Position numbers and translations under genes: made by a program. A stretch of DNA of 64,000 bases from Fibrisoma limi BUZ 3 (GTDB taxonomy: Bacteria > Bacteroidota > Bacteroidia > Cytophagales > Spirosomataceae): assembly GCF_000296815.2 (NCBI RefSeq), contig NZ_CAIT01000009.1, positions 1,054,001 through 1,118,000 on the forward strand, read 5' to 3'. The notes under the pieces were generated by a model. It ran no database searches. It saw only the letters and a list, made by a program, of their open reading frames with translations, and was not told the origin of the DNA. Shown piece after piece: positions 42,372 through 52,011 of this stretch (position 1 is its first letter; the number at the start of each line of letters is the position of its first letter).

Positions 42372-45368
42372 TTAAAATCCAGCCCGAATGCCGAACGTAA
42401 TGGATTTTGCCGTCGGGTAGCTGTAGTGATCAATGCCCTGCGTAATGGAGTTCGAACCCCCGTATGAGTTAATCTCCGGGTCCCACCACGAATATTTTGT
42501 CAGCGTGAGCAGATTCTGACCGCTGACGTAAATCTGGGCGTTTCGAATCCAGTTGACGCCCCACTGCTGGAGGGGCAGCGTATAACCCAACTGAATATTC
42601 CGCAACCGAACGTATGAACCATCCTCAACGAAGCGATTCGAAATCTGGGTCTGCGTAGTCCGGCTGATGACGGGATATTTGGCGTTCGTATTGGTCGGCG
42701 TCCAGTGATCGAGATACACTTCGCGCGGCATATTCAGCCCGAAACCATAGTCGAGGGTCTGGTTTACTGAACTCAGGTTAAAGATATCGTTCCCCTGCGA
42801 GCCCTGGATGAAGAAGGTCAGCTCCAGGCCTTTGAAAGCCATTGTCGAATTGAACCCGTAGATGAAATCCGGATTTGGATTACCGATGATCGTCTTGTCG
42901 TTGATGTTGATGGAACCGTCGCCGTTCAGGTCCTGATACGTGATCTTGCCTTTGTCATCATACCCCTTTTCAACGTAGCCGTAAAACACACCCAGGGGCT
43001 GTCCCTCACGTAGTATGTTAATCACATCGTTGACGACCGTGATGTTGATAGCCGATCCCAGTACGTCCTTACCGCCGTACAGTTTGACGACCCGGTTACG
43101 GTTGAAGGCAATGTTGCCCGACACATCCCACCGGAAGGCTTTGTTCACCAGATTGGCATCGACTGCCAGTTCGAAGCCTTTGTTCTGGATCGAGCCGACG
43201 TTCTGAATCGTGCTCGTAAAGCCCAGCGACGATGGAAGCTGGACCGTATTCAGCAGATCGCGGGTATTTTTAATGTAGTAATCAGCCGTAACCCGGATGC
43301 GGTTGCTCCAGAAGCCAGCGTCGATGCCAAAATCGGTCTGCTCGGTTGTTTCCCACTTCAGGTTGCCCGGCAAGCGAGTTCCCGGCGCGTAGGTCGTGTA
43401 CAACGCATCGTCGAAAACCGTCTTGCCCGATCCCAACTGGTTCAACGTAGCATACGGATTGATAGCCTGGCTGCCGGTTGCTCCATACCCGACACGTAGC
43501 TTCAGGTCGGTCAGGAACGATATACTTTTCATAAACGGTTCTTCTGAAACGCGCCAGGCCAGCGCTCCCGACGGAAAATACCCCCACTTGCTTCCCTCGC
43601 TGTAGCGCGACGACCCATCGGCCCGAAAACTGGCTGTTGCCAGGTATTTGCCTTTGTAGCTGTAATTTACCCGACCCAGGTACGACAGCAGCGTAGCCTT
43701 GGAGAAGGCCGAATTCGGTACGCCCGGCGTAATAGCCGCCCCTACGTCGTAGGTTTCGCTGGCATCACTGATGTAGCCATTACCGGAGGCATTCAGCGTC
43801 GTGGTTACAAAGTCCTGGTACGTAAAACCGCCCAGGGCCGAGATGTTGTGCTTGTCGGCAATGGTTTTGGTGTACGTAATGGTATTCTCGTTCAGCAGGC
43901 TGGTGAACTGCGTCGTACCAATGCTGGCGCTTCCCTGCGAATTGACAAAGTTGCGTGTGGTGTAGGCATCATTGCGGTCGTCGTTATTCTCCACCCCACC
44001 CGAAATCCGGATCGCTATCTCAGGAATAGGCCGGAACGTAACGGCGGCATTAGCCAGCACTTTATTGGACACCACCCGGTCGGTTTGCTCATTGATAAAG
44101 TTGATCGGGTTAACCAGTACGTTCGATCCCCAGGGGTAAGCCGTGGCCAGTACCCGGTACGAGCCATCTTCGTTATACGGTGTCAATGTGGGATAGGCGG
44201 AAAGCGCAGCCGAGATCATCGAACCACCCCGATTGCCCCCTGATGAATTACGGCGGTCGGTATTGACCCGCGTCAACGTAGCGCCGTAGCTGAGACTGAA
44301 TTTCTTGCTGATGTCATTGTTAATGTTAGCGCGCAATGAATACCGATCATACCCGCTGCCGATAACAATACCTTCCTGCTTAAACACACTGCCGCTTACC
44401 GAAAACTGCGTTTTTTCGGAGCCCCCACTGACGGTCAGGTTGTGGTTGTTGATCGGTGCCCGCTGAAAAATCAAATCCTGCCAGTCGTACCCTTCGCCGA
44501 GCGCATTGATCTGAGCCTGGGTGAAGTAAGGCGTTACGTTATCGTTGGTGGCCTGCTCGTTGTAGAACGTAGCGTACTCCCTGGCGTTCATGAGTTCCAG
44601 CTTTTTGCGAAGCGACTGAATGCTGTAACTACCGTCGTAATCGACCGTAGTCCGCCCGGTCTTTCCGCGTTTTGTCGTAATCAGCACCACCCCGTTGGCC
44701 CCCCGAGACCCGTAGATAGCCGTTGCGCTCGCATCTTTCAGGATTTCGATGGATTCAATATCGGAGTTATTCAGCACCGTTGGGTTACTGCCCGAGATAG
44801 GAAAACCATCAATCACGTACAGCGGCTCGTTACTCCCCTGGATGGAATTGGTACCCCGGATTCGCACACTGACGCCCCCGCCCGGCGAACCGTTGTTTTG
44901 CGTAACCTGTACGCCGGGAGCCCGCCCAGATAGTGCCTGCAATACGTTCGTAGCCGGAAATGCATTAATTTCCTTGGCTTTCACCTGTGCCAGCGAACCG
45001 GTCAGATCACTTTTCTTGACGGTACCGTAGCCAACCACAACGACTTCGTTCAGTTGCCGTTCGTCAGCAACCAGCTTGACATCAATAACAGATTGTCCAT
45101 TGATGGCTACTTCCTGGCTCTGATAACCCACCGACGAAAACACCAGGGTTCCACCACTGGTAGGGACGTTGATGCGATACATACCGTTTGCATCGGTTGT
45201 TGTGCCGGTGGTGGTTCCTTTGAGCGAAATAGTTGTTCCTGGTAAAGCGATTTCCTCGCCAGCCCCTGTCACCTTCCCGGAAACGGTCTGGTTCTGTGCC
45301 CAGAGCATCCCGGTGCCTAGAGCCATAAATATGCTCATCAGCAGTTTTACGTAGACTGTAAATTTCAT
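42372..45368 (-). CDS. SusC/RagA-family TonB-dependent oligosaccharide transporter
   Basis: A 998-residue outer-membrane receptor. It has a signal peptide (about 1-25, ending MLWAQ), a carboxypeptidase-regulatory-like domain (about 28-110, TVSGKVTGAGEEIALPGTTISLKGT), the SusC TonB box region (LNEVVVVGYGTVKKSDLTGS), a plug domain with VRIRGTNSIQG and DIESIEILKDASATAIYGSRGANGVVLI, and a 22-strand barrel ending in an aromatic strand (SITFGIRAGF). It imports oligosaccharides using TonB energy. No FecR-like signalling extension is present, so sigma-factor signalling is not expected; control is more likely through the IclR-family protein encoded upstream. Confidence 0.95.
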   Translation of the reverse strand: MKFTVYVKLLMSIFMALGTGMLWAQNQTVSGKVTGAGEEIALPGTTISLKGTTTGTTTDANGMYRINVPTSGGTLVFSSVGYQSQEVAINGQSVIDVKLVADERQLNEVVVVGYGTVKKSDLTGSLAQVKAKEINAFPATNVLQALSGRAPGVQVTQNNGSPGGGVSVRIRGTNSIQGSNEPLYVIDGFPISGSNPTVLNNSDIESIEILKDASATAIYGSRGANGVVLITTKRGKTGRTTVDYDGSYSIQSLRKKLELMNAREYATFYNEQATNDNVTPYFTQAQINALGEGYDWQDLIFQRAPINNHNLTVSGGSEKTQFSVSGSVFKQEGIVIGSGYDRYSLRANINNDISKKFSLSYGATLTRVNTDRRNSSGGNRGGSMISAALSAYPTLTPYNEDGSYRVLATAYPWGSNVLVNPINFINEQTDRVVSNKVLANAAVTFRPIPEIAIRISGGVENNDDRNDAYTTRNFVNSQGSASIGTTQFTSLLNENTITYTKTIADKHNISALGGFTYQDFVTTTLNASGNGYISDASETYDVGAAITPGVPNSAFSKATLLSYLGRVNYSYKGKYLATASFRADGSSRYSEGSKWGYFPSGALAWRVSEEPFMKSISFLTDLKLRVGYGATGSQAINPYATLNQLGSGKTVFDDALYTTYAPGTRLPGNLKWETTEQTDFGIDAGFWSNRIRVTADYYIKNTRDLLNTVQLPSSLGFTSTIQNVGSIQNKGFELAVDANLVNKAFRWDVSGNIAFNRNRVVKLYGGKDVLGSAINITVVNDVINILREGQPLGVFYGYVEKGYDDKGKITYQDLNGDGSININDKTIIGNPNPDFIYGFNSTMAFKGLELTFFIQGSQGNDIFNLSSVNQTLDYGFGLNMPREVYLDHWTPTNTNAKYPVISRTTQTQISNRFVEDGSYVRLRNIQLGYTLPLQQWGVNWIRNAQIYVSGQNLLTLTKYSWWDPEINSYGGSNSITQGIDHYSYPTAKSITFGIRAGF

Positions 45369-45398
45369 TGAAGCAGGGTTTAATTTTTATATTATAAA

Positions 45399-45449
45399 AT
45401 TCATTTTTATAATGAATCAATAATAGACAGCTTTATGAATTAAGTCAAA
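45399..45449 (-). promoter_or_regulatory. susC promoter with abutting palindromic operator
   Basis: On the minus strand TTTG (45446-45449) and TATTATTG (45418-45425) are spaced by 20 nt, a close match to the Bacteroidota -33/-7 promoter. Directly after the -7 box lies the palindrome ATTCATT-TTTAT-AATGAAT (45399-45417), where transcription would begin. Its 13-bp core recurs upstream of the IclR-family gene. It is 30 bp before the susC ATG, a position suited to repression. Confidence 0.75.
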
Positions 45450-45564
45450 TTTTTTTGCGATTTTTTTCTAAATATTTGCCTTGGGGACCAAATGAGGTAT
45501 TAAGAAAGGCTTTAGGCTAGCCTCTCCTACATTGACTTTGCTATGGAGCCAGCAGGGAAGTAAA

Positions 45565-46302
45565 TTACAATAGCCGACCGGAGATATGGTTTGCTGTTTT
45601 TTGTAGCAATTGGATCAAATCCGTTTTTTCCGCCATCGAATACCGGTATTCGGGCAGGTATATACTCAGGCTGGCCACTACGTTCTTGTGTTTGTATACG
45701 GCAACGGCAAGGCCAATGATCTGCCGTTTTGATAATGCCTGGAGTGCATACCCCTGCGATCGAATCACGTTGATGCAGGTTTGAAACTTTTCATCGGTAT
45801 CCGCTTCCGGCCAGACCTCTGAAGATGGCAAACCAAATTTGCGGACAAATCGCTCCAGATCAACATCCGAGAGCGTCGCTACCAGCAGCCGCCCCGATGC
45901 CGAATCATACACGTGTTTTTCGTCGGCAGTTCTCACCTGTAGGTCCTGTTCAGCGTAGGTCCGTAACACGACCTGACGCATATTGCCTTTCAGGATGGCC
46001 AGCAAACAGTTTTCGTTCACTTTCCGGGTTAATAAATCCATTTCTTCCCGGGCGGCATCCAGCAGATCTTTCCGGTACGCGTCATTCCCCGTCAGGCTAT
46101 ACGATTTTGCTCCTAATATGTATCCTTTTTTGGTACCAACCTGCTCTACGTAGTTTCGGCTGACCAGGGTTTTCAGAATGTTGGCGCACGTTCCGTGATT
46201 TAACCCCAGTGGATCAGCTATATCACTCAACGATTTGGGTTTTTCCGGATCAGCGGCAATTTGTTCCAGTATATCTAAGGCTCTGTTAACGACCTGAATC
46301 AT
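45565..46302 (-). CDS. IclR-family transcriptional regulator
   Basis: A 245-residue regulator. Residues 1-70 form the winged helix-turn-helix (IQVVNRALDILEQI, LSDIADPLGLNHGTCANILKTLVSRNYV); residues 80-245 are the IclR effector-binding domain (TGNDAYRKDLLDAAREEMDLLTRKVNENCLLAIL, YDSASGRLLVATLSD, VAVYKHKNVVASLSIYLPEYR). Family members bind small organic acids, such as keto-deoxy sugar acids for KdgR, and act mostly as repressors. Encoded directly upstream of susC on the same strand, it is the obvious controller of this locus. A palindrome identical in core to the susC operator sits 7 bp before its ATG, suggesting autoregulation. Confidence 0.92.
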   Translation of the reverse strand: MIQVVNRALDILEQIAADPEKPKSLSDIADPLGLNHGTCANILKTLVSRNYVEQVGTKKGYILGAKSYSLTGNDAYRKDLLDAAREEMDLLTRKVNENCLLAILKGNMRQVVLRTYAEQDLQVRTADEKHVYDSASGRLLVATLSDVDLERFVRKFGLPSSEVWPEADTDEKFQTCINVIRSQGYALQALSKRQIIGLAVAVYKHKNVVASLSIYLPEYRYSMAEKTDLIQLLQKTANHISGRLL

Positions 46303-46308
46303 GAAATG

Positions 46309-46329
46309 GCATTTTTATAATGCAAAATA
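46309..46329 (-). promoter_or_regulatory. Candidate autoregulatory operator and -7 box of the IclR-family gene
   Basis: GCATT-TTTAT-AATGC (46309-46323) contains the same 13-bp core, CATTTTTATAATG, as the susC site. A TATTTTG -7-like box (minus strand, 46323-46329) abuts it, the same geometry as at susC. No clear -33 box was found. Confidence 0.65.
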
Positions 46330-46657
46330 CTAATATACGACAGGTGACCATATTTTACGGCTGAATCCGACGCAGGCGCCCTGGAACGATCAAAGTAGGT
46401 ATATGATTTGAGATATTTTTTTAACTTTTTTGAAAGGCTGGCAATCCAAACTCCGCACTTATTCGTATGCATAAGCGAAAAGCCGGACTACTGATCGGCA
46501 AAGCGATCTGACAAATCACGTAAAACACTATAAGTCAGAGCGCTTGCCTTTACTATACAAGTATTAATCTCGTGAAGAGTACCACGTAGCGTCCTGTCGA
46601 TTTCGTGGTTCAGCTCTTGAACTAGGGTTTTAAATAAAGTGAGTGTACAAACAGTGG

Positions 46658-46690
46658 ACCGCCACATGCCTTTGGCTTGTGGCGGTTTTG
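46658..46690. terminator. Terminator downstream of the aldo/keto reductase gene
   Basis: ACCGCCACA and TGTGGCGGT form a perfect 9-bp stem with an inner GCC-TTT-GGC hairpin. The T-run (TTTTGTTTT) lies on the plus strand; on the minus strand only a weak TGTTTGT follows. It most likely serves the minus-strand gene ending at 46705. Confidence 0.65.
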
Positions 46691-46704
46691 TTTTGGCCTA
46701 TTTT

Positions 46705-47523
46705 CTAAAAATCCATCGGATTCCAGGCTACGCGCGTATTGTCATGCCAGGTGTTCATCTCAGCCATGTCCTCGTCGGTGATGGTAAAATCAAACACGCT
46801 GAAATTTTCCTGAATACGTTCCTTCTTCACGGATTTGGGAATCGTGACAACGCCTTGTTGCAGCGACCATTTTACGAGAAGCTGATACGTGCTCTTACCG
46901 TATTTCCCGGCCAGGGCTATCAATCGGGGATCACCGCTTTTTTCGCCCCGTACCAGGGGCGCATAGCCCTCGGGCTGGATGCCTTTCTGACGGCAGTACG
47001 CTACTACGTCGGCTGGGTTGCAGTATGGACTAAATTCAAACTGATTGACAGCCGGCGTTACGTTGGCAATCGTGAAGAGTTCGTCCAGATGCGGTTGGTA
47101 ATAATTCGATACGCCGATGGCCCGTACGCGTTCATCGCCATACAGCTTTTCTAGTGCACGCCACGTATCGAGCCGCTTCTCCCGAATGGGCCAGTGGATC
47201 AGGTACAGATCGACGTAATCGGTTTTCAGCTTTTCCAGACTTTTGTCAAAGGCGGCCAGTGTGGTATCGTAACCTTCATCGTCGTTCCAGACTTTGGTAG
47301 TGAGAAATATTTCCTGACGCGGGATGCCGCTGGCGGCAATGGCATCGGCCACTTCGCGCTCGTTACCGTAGATGCTGGCCGTATCGATCAGCCGGCAGCC
47401 TGCTTCGAGCGCCCACTCGACGGCCTGTTGTACTTCGTTGTTGTGGCGGGGAGCATACACGCCGAGGCCAAGCAAAGGCATCTCGACGCCGTTGTTAAGC
47501 GTGACAGTAGATTGTAGGTTCAT
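46705..47523 (-). CDS. Aldo/keto reductase
   Basis: A 272-residue NADPH-dependent reductase of the AKR family. The catalytic tetrad is complete: Asp47, Tyr52, Lys77 and His110 (DTASIYGNE, LTTKVWND, LIHWP). The C-terminal segment IPKSVKKERIQENFSVFDF carries the NADPH 2'-phosphate site. I chose the ATG at 47523, starting MNLQSTVTLNNGVEMP, the usual family opening. Relatives include 2,5-diketo-D-gluconate reductases and xylose reductases, so a sugar or sugar-acid substrate is plausible next to the utilisation locus. A 14-bp hairpin separates it from the PQQ-type dehydrogenase gene upstream. Confidence 0.92.
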   Translation of the reverse strand: MNLQSTVTLNNGVEMPLLGLGVYAPRHNNEVQQAVEWALEAGCRLIDTASIYGNEREVADAIAASGIPRQEIFLTTKVWNDDEGYDTTLAAFDKSLEKLKTDYVDLYLIHWPIREKRLDTWRALEKLYGDERVRAIGVSNYYQPHLDELFTIANVTPAVNQFEFSPYCNPADVVAYCRQKGIQPEGYAPLVRGEKSGDPRLIALAGKYGKSTYQLLVKWSLQQGVVTIPKSVKKERIQENFSVFDFTITDEDMAEMNTWHDNTRVAWNPMDF

Positions 47524-47537
47524 GAAGCGCAAACTCA

Positions 47538-47567
47538 GACGCCTGGCTAAAAGTTTAGCCAGGCGTC
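47538..47567 (-). terminator. Hairpin after the PQQ-type sugar dehydrogenase gene
   Basis: GACGCCTGGCTAAA and TTTAGCCAGGCGTC are perfect 14-bp arms with a 2-nt spacer. T-runs on both sides are poor, so termination is likely but not certain. Confidence 0.65.
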
Positions 47568-47590
47568 CTTTGCCAGTCGAATCTCTTATC

Positions 47591-48760
47591 CTACTCGGGC
47601 ACCAGCCGAACAATCCGGCCCGGCCCTTCAATCGACATATACAGATTACCATCGGGGCCTTGTTTCACGTTCCGTACTCGGCCCTGCTGATTCATCAATC
47701 GTTCTTCGCCCACGACGCGGTTTCCGTCAATATCCAGGCGACTGAGGTAAGTCAGCGCCAGCGCCCCGGCAAACAGATCGCCCTTCCAGTTCTTGAACGC
47801 ATCGCTTGTGACAAACGCTAATCCAGACGGTCCCATCGACGGAGTCCAGGTGTAAATCGGAGCCTGAATCCCCTCGCGTGTCGGGCTATCGGCAACGGGT
47901 TGACCGTTGTAATTAACACCATTGGACACCAGCGGCCAGCCGTAGTTGCGGCCTGCCTGAATGATATTCAGCTCGTCGCCCCCACGCGGCCCGTGTTCAG
48001 TGGCCCACAGATCGCCCGTGGCCGGGTTGAGCGCCAACCCCTGCGGATTACGGTGTCCATACGAATAGATCGTTGTTGGGCCTGTTCGGCCAGGTAGCAC
48101 CGGATTATCGGCAGGAACTCCGCCCGATTCGGTCAAGCGGTGAATTTTGCCCCACTCGTTACTGAGGGTCTGGGCATTCTGATTTGGAGACGTAGCGCCA
48201 CCGTAGCTGCTGGGTCCGCCTTCGCCGACACTGAGATACACCAGCCCGTTTCGATCAAATTCAATACGCCCGCCATAGTGCCCCTGCCAGGTGTTGGTGG
48301 CCACCGTCCGGAAGATATTCGACAGCTCGGTGATCTGATTTCCGTTGATCTTAAATCGGATCAGATTAAGCCGGGTGGCTCCACTACCCGCCGACGAACT
48401 CGAATAGGCTACATATACCCAGCCGTTGCTGGCATAATTGGGATGTACGCGCAGATCAAGCAACCCACCCTGCCCTCTGGCATCAATGTCAGTAGGCAAG
48501 CCCATCAGTTCGGTAGCGGTCCCATTGGCAAAGCGGAAAATACGGCCCCGCTTTTCAGTAAATAATAAATCGCCGGTGGGCAGGAAGTCCATGCCCCATA
48601 TGATCTCATAGCCCGTCAGTACGTTCTCAGTACGAACGGCCGGTGCATCCGTAGACGTTGGCGTTGTGTCTGGCTCCGTTTCGGCTTCCTCACGGCAGCT
48701 AACAAACAAGGCTGTCAATACCATAAATGCGACAGCCCGTATCGGCAAAGCAGGTTTCAT
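47591..48760 (-). CDS. PQQ-dependent sugar dehydrogenase lipoprotein
   Basis: A 389-residue lipoprotein with lipobox FVSC (C22), an acidic Thr/Pro linker, and a six-bladed beta-propeller of the glucose/sorbosone dehydrogenase type: WGMDFLPTGDLLFTEKRGRIFRF, GLLDLRVHPNY, YGHRNPQGLALNPATGDLWATEHGPRGGDELN, GPSGLAFVTSDAF and QGPDGNLYMSIEGPGRIVRL. These enzymes oxidise aldoses to lactones in the periplasm using pyrroloquinoline quinone; the HG and RN/Q residues typical of the cofactor site are present. I chose the ATG at 48760 because it starts the lipoprotein signal; the longer frame runs through the palindrome. PQQ synthesis genes are not in this window. Confidence 0.85.
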   Translation of the reverse strand: MKPALPIRAVAFMVLTALFVSCREEAETEPDTTPTSTDAPAVRTENVLTGYEIIWGMDFLPTGDLLFTEKRGRIFRFANGTATELMGLPTDIDARGQGGLLDLRVHPNYASNGWVYVAYSSSSAGSGATRLNLIRFKINGNQITELSNIFRTVATNTWQGHYGGRIEFDRNGLVYLSVGEGGPSSYGGATSPNQNAQTLSNEWGKIHRLTESGGVPADNPVLPGRTGPTTIYSYGHRNPQGLALNPATGDLWATEHGPRGGDELNIIQAGRNYGWPLVSNGVNYNGQPVADSPTREGIQAPIYTWTPSMGPSGLAFVTSDAFKNWKGDLFAGALALTYLSRLDIDGNRVVGEERLMNQQGRVRNVKQGPDGNLYMSIEGPGRIVRLVPE

Positions 48761-48806
48761 AGCGATGTTCGTTGATGCTTTATTTAGTAACGCAGAACAC
48801 CAAAAA

Positions 48807-48840
48807 CAGTTGTGCCACAGCTTCATGAAGCTGTGGCACA
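48807..48840 (-). terminator. 34-bp perfect palindrome after carB
   Basis: GTTGTGCCACAGCTTCA is followed directly by its exact reverse complement. On the minus strand TGTTTTTGG follows, the pattern of a terminator for carB, whose stop is at 48863. Confidence 0.85.
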
Positions 48841-48862
48841 ACCATAAATACTCCACTCCGGC

Positions 48863-51739
48863 CTACCGGCTCAGGTACAGATTCCGCTCGGAGTAGACCT
48901 TCTGAAAGAAATCGTCGGTCAGGTCGTCGATGAAATAGATACCTTCACCCGTCGACTTCATCTCTGGCCCAAGCTCCTTGTTCACGTTCGGAAATTTGTT
49001 GAATGAGAACACTGGAATCTTGATCGCATAGCCTTTCTTGACCGGCTTGAAGTCAAAATCCTTCACTTTCTTGTCGCCCAGCATCACCTTAGTGGCGTAG
49101 TTGACATACGGCTCCTGGTAGGCTTTGCAGATGAACGGCACCGTCCGCGACGCCCGTGGGTTGGCTTCGATGACATACACCTGCTCATCTTTGATCGCAA
49201 ACTGGATGTTGATCAGACCAACAGTACGCAGTGCCACGGCAATCTTCTTGGTGTACTCCTCGATCTGCCGGATTACGTTCTCACTCAGGTCGAAGGTCGG
49301 CAGTACGGCGTAGGAGTCGCCGGAGTGAATACCAGCCGGTTCAATGTGCTCCATGATACCAATGATGTACACGTCCTTGCCGTCGCAGATAGCATCCGCT
49401 TCGGCTTCTATGGCGTTCTCCAGGAAGTGATCGAGCAGGATGTTGTTATCCGGAATGTCGTTCAGAATTTTCATCACGTGCTGCTCCAGTTCCGTTTCAT
49501 TGATGACGATCTTCATGCTCTGACCGCCCAGTACGTAGCTCGGCCGTACCAGCAAGGGGAAGCCCAGCTCCCGCGACAGTTCCAGCGCACCTTCCGACTC
49601 GCGTACCGTACCGAACTTCGGATACGGAATGTCGAGCTTGCGCAGCATCTCGGAGAAATGGCCCCGGTCTTCGGCCAGGTCGAGTGCTTCCCAGCTTGTT
49701 CCGATGATTTTGATACCGTAGCGGGTTAGCTTCTCGGCCATTTTCAGGGCCGTTTGCCCACCCAACTGCACAATAACGCCCTCGGGCTGCTCATGCATGA
49801 TGATAGCATGAACGTGCTCCCAGAACACCGGCTCGAAATACAGCTTATCGGCAATGTCCGGATCGGTCGACACCGTTTCCGGGTTGCAGTTAATCATAAT
49901 GGTTTCGTAACCAGCCTCTTTGGCGGCCAGTACGCCGTGCACGCAGGAGTAGTCAAACTCAATACCCTGACCAATACGGTTTGGTCCGGAACCCAGCACG
50001 ACAATCTTCTTCCGGTTGCTCCGGATGGATTCGTTACCGGGCAGGTCCGACACCGGCTCGGGACGGTCTTGCGTGATGGGCACCTGGTTGTTAAACGTCG
50101 AATAGTAGTACGGCGTTTTAGCCTCAAACTCAGCCGCGCAGGTATCCACGCATTTAAACACCCGACGGATATTGTGTTGTTGACGATACTGATACACTTT
50201 ACTTTCCTTCACGCTCAGCAGGTGCGCCAACTGCCGGTCGGCGTAGCCTTTCTGCTTGGCGGTGCGGAGCAGTTCGGGGGGAAGGTCTTCCAGGTCGTAC
50301 TGCTGAATTTCGCGCTCCAGTTCGATCAGCTCTTCAATCTGGTGCAGGAACCACGGGTCAATCTTTGTCAGCTTCTGAATAGTGCGGAAGGACATGCCCG
50401 CTTTGAACGCATCGTAGATATGAAACAGCCGGTTCCAGCTCGGATGCGCCAGCGATTGTTTCAGTTCCTCCTGATTGGTCAGTTCACGACCGTCGGCACC
50501 GAGACCATTCCGCCGAATTTCGAGTGACTGACACGCCTTTTGCAGAGCTTCCTGGAAATTCCGGCCGATACCCATGGCCTCGCCCACCGACTTCATCTGC
50601 AAACCCAGCGACCGGTCGGCTCCCGGAAACTTGTCGAAATTCCAGCGCGGCACTTTCACGATCACGTAGTCGATGGCCGGCTCGAAGAACGCCGACGTAG
50701 TACCTGTGATTGGGTTGATCAGTTCATCAAGATTATACCCAATAGCCATTTTGGCGGCAATCTTGGCAATGGGGTAGCCCGTTGCTTTCGATGCCAGCGC
50801 CGACGACCGGCTCACCCGTGGGTTTACTTCGATCACAATGATATCGTCGGTTTCGGGATTGACCGAAAACTGAATGTTACACCCACCCGCAAACTGTCCG
50901 ATGCCGTTCATCACCCGGATCGCCAGATCACGCATCTGCTGGTAGAGCGTATCGGGCAGGGTCATAGCCGGGGCTACCGTAATGGAGTCGCCCGTATGGA
51001 CGCCCATCGGATCGAAGTTCTCGATGGAGCAGACAATGATGAAGTTGCCGTTACCATCCCGCAGTAATTCAAGTTCGTATTCTTTCCAGCCCAGAACACT
51101 CTGCTCGACCAGCACCTCATGTACGGGTGATGCATGCAGCCCGTGCGTAAGGGCTTTGTCGAACTCCTCAGGCGTATTCACAAAACCACCGCCGGTCCCG
51201 CCCAGCGTAAACGACGGACGAATAACGAGTGGGAAGCCGATCTCCTGCGCAATTTCTTTACCCTCCAGGAATGAGCGGGCGGTACGGCCTTTACAAACGC
51301 CCGCGCCCAGTTTGAGCATCAGGAGCCGGAATTTTTCGCGGTCCTCGGTTGTCTCAATGGCTTTGATATCCACGCCGATGATCTGCACATCGTATTTGGT
51401 CCAGATACCTGCCTTGTCGCAGTCGATGGCCAGGTTCAGCGCCGTTTGGCCACCCATCGTTGGCAACACCGCGTCGATGGGACGGCCCATATCCCGGTGT
51501 TTCTCCAGGATTTCGATGATGTATTTCTTTTCGAGGGGCTTGAGGTAGACGTGATCAGCGTTGATCGGGTCGGTCATGATCGTCGCCGGATTGGAGTTGA
51601 TCAGCGCCACTTCGATACCTTCTTCCCGGAGTGAGCGGGCAGCCTGAGAGCCGGAGTAGTCAAATTCACACGCCTGGCCGATGATGATGGGGCCGGAGCC
51701 GATAATGAGTACTGAGCGGATGTTGGGATTTTTGGGCAT
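48863..51739 (-). CDS. carB: Carbamoyl phosphate synthase large subunit, lacking C-terminal regulatory domain
   Basis: A 958-residue synthetase with two ATP-grasp halves. The first has [34 protein letters not shown] and [23 protein letters not shown]-like sequence; the second has [34 protein letters not shown] and [12 protein letters not shown]. The helical linker lies between them ([17 protein letters not shown]). It makes carbamoyl phosphate for pyrimidines and arginine, using ammonia from CarA, which is not in this window. E. coli CarB has about 1073 residues, the last 140 forming the MGS-like domain that binds UMP, IMP and ornithine. This protein stops soon after GPEMKSTGE, so that domain is missing and a palindrome terminator follows directly. 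Confidence 0.93.
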   Translation of the reverse strand: MPKNPNIRSVLIIGSGPIIIGQACEFDYSGSQAARSLREEGIEVALINSNPATIMTDPINADHVYLKPLEKKYIIEILEKHRDMGRPIDAVLPTMGGQTALNLAIDCDKAGIWTKYDVQIIGVDIKAIETTEDREKFRLLMLKLGAGVCKGRTARSFLEGKEIAQEIGFPLVIRPSFTLGGTGGGFVNTPEEFDKALTHGLHASPVHEVLVEQSVLGWKEYELELLRDGNGNFIIVCSIENFDPMGVHTGDSITVAPAMTLPDTLYQQMRDLAIRVMNGIGQFAGGCNIQFSVNPETDDIIVIEVNPRVSRSSALASKATGYPIAKIAAKMAIGYNLDELINPITGTTSAFFEPAIDYVIVKVPRWNFDKFPGADRSLGLQMKSVGEAMGIGRNFQEALQKACQSLEIRRNGLGADGRELTNQEELKQSLAHPSWNRLFHIYDAFKAGMSFRTIQKLTKIDPWFLHQIEELIELEREIQQYDLEDLPPELLRTAKQKGYADRQLAHLLSVKESKVYQYRQQHNIRRVFKCVDTCAAEFEAKTPYYYSTFNNQVPITQDRPEPVSDLPGNESIRSNRKKIVVLGSGPNRIGQGIEFDYSCVHGVLAAKEAGYETIMINCNPETVSTDPDIADKLYFEPVFWEHVHAIIMHEQPEGVIVQLGGQTALKMAEKLTRYGIKIIGTSWEALDLAEDRGHFSEMLRKLDIPYPKFGTVRESEGALELSRELGFPLLVRPSYVLGGQSMKIVINETELEQHVMKILNDIPDNNILLDHFLENAIEAEADAICDGKDVYIIGIMEHIEPAGIHSGDSYAVLPTFDLSENVIRQIEEYTKKIAVALRTVGLINIQFAIKDEQVYVIEANPRASRTVPFICKAYQEPYVNYATKVMLGDKKVKDFDFKPVKKGYAIKIPVFSFNKFPNVNKELGPEMKSTGEGIYFIDDLTDDFFQKVYSERNLYLSR

Positions 51740-52011
51740 TGGTGGTTAATAAGCGGCTATTAACTAGTCAATTATTAGCTTGAATAATGATCTAATTAGT
51801 AATCAATGACAAAACCATCATTGACCTCGCCGAAACCGAACCGACTGCCGAGCGAAACGGGATGGGTGACAATCAGCCCCGATTTGTCGGACCGATCCGT
51901 TTCTGTCTGGTCAAAAATTACGCAAAATTAGCGTATGGCGAAGGAAATTGAAAAGGTAAATCGAACAAAAACAGGTTGATGATCTTATTTTTACCATAAA
52001 TTCCTCCCGCT

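Larger units (their letters stand above)
46303..46704. other. Intergenic region between IclR-family and aldo/keto reductase genes
   Basis: About 400 bp. It holds the IclR-type operator at its left end and the hairpin at 46658-46690 at its right end. The middle contains AT-rich stretches (around 46410-46430) and no open frame with coding character. I see no further feature. Confidence 0.6.

Noticed and set aside
45384-45402. Second AT-rich palindrome-like stretch next to the susC operator
   Set aside because: AATTTTTATATTATAAAATT is partly symmetric but consists only of A and T and lacks the conserved CATT/AATG ends, so it is not counted as an operator.
49754-50527. 257-codon plus-strand frame inside carB
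   Set aside because: Antisense to a highly conserved enzyme; no start context or motif.
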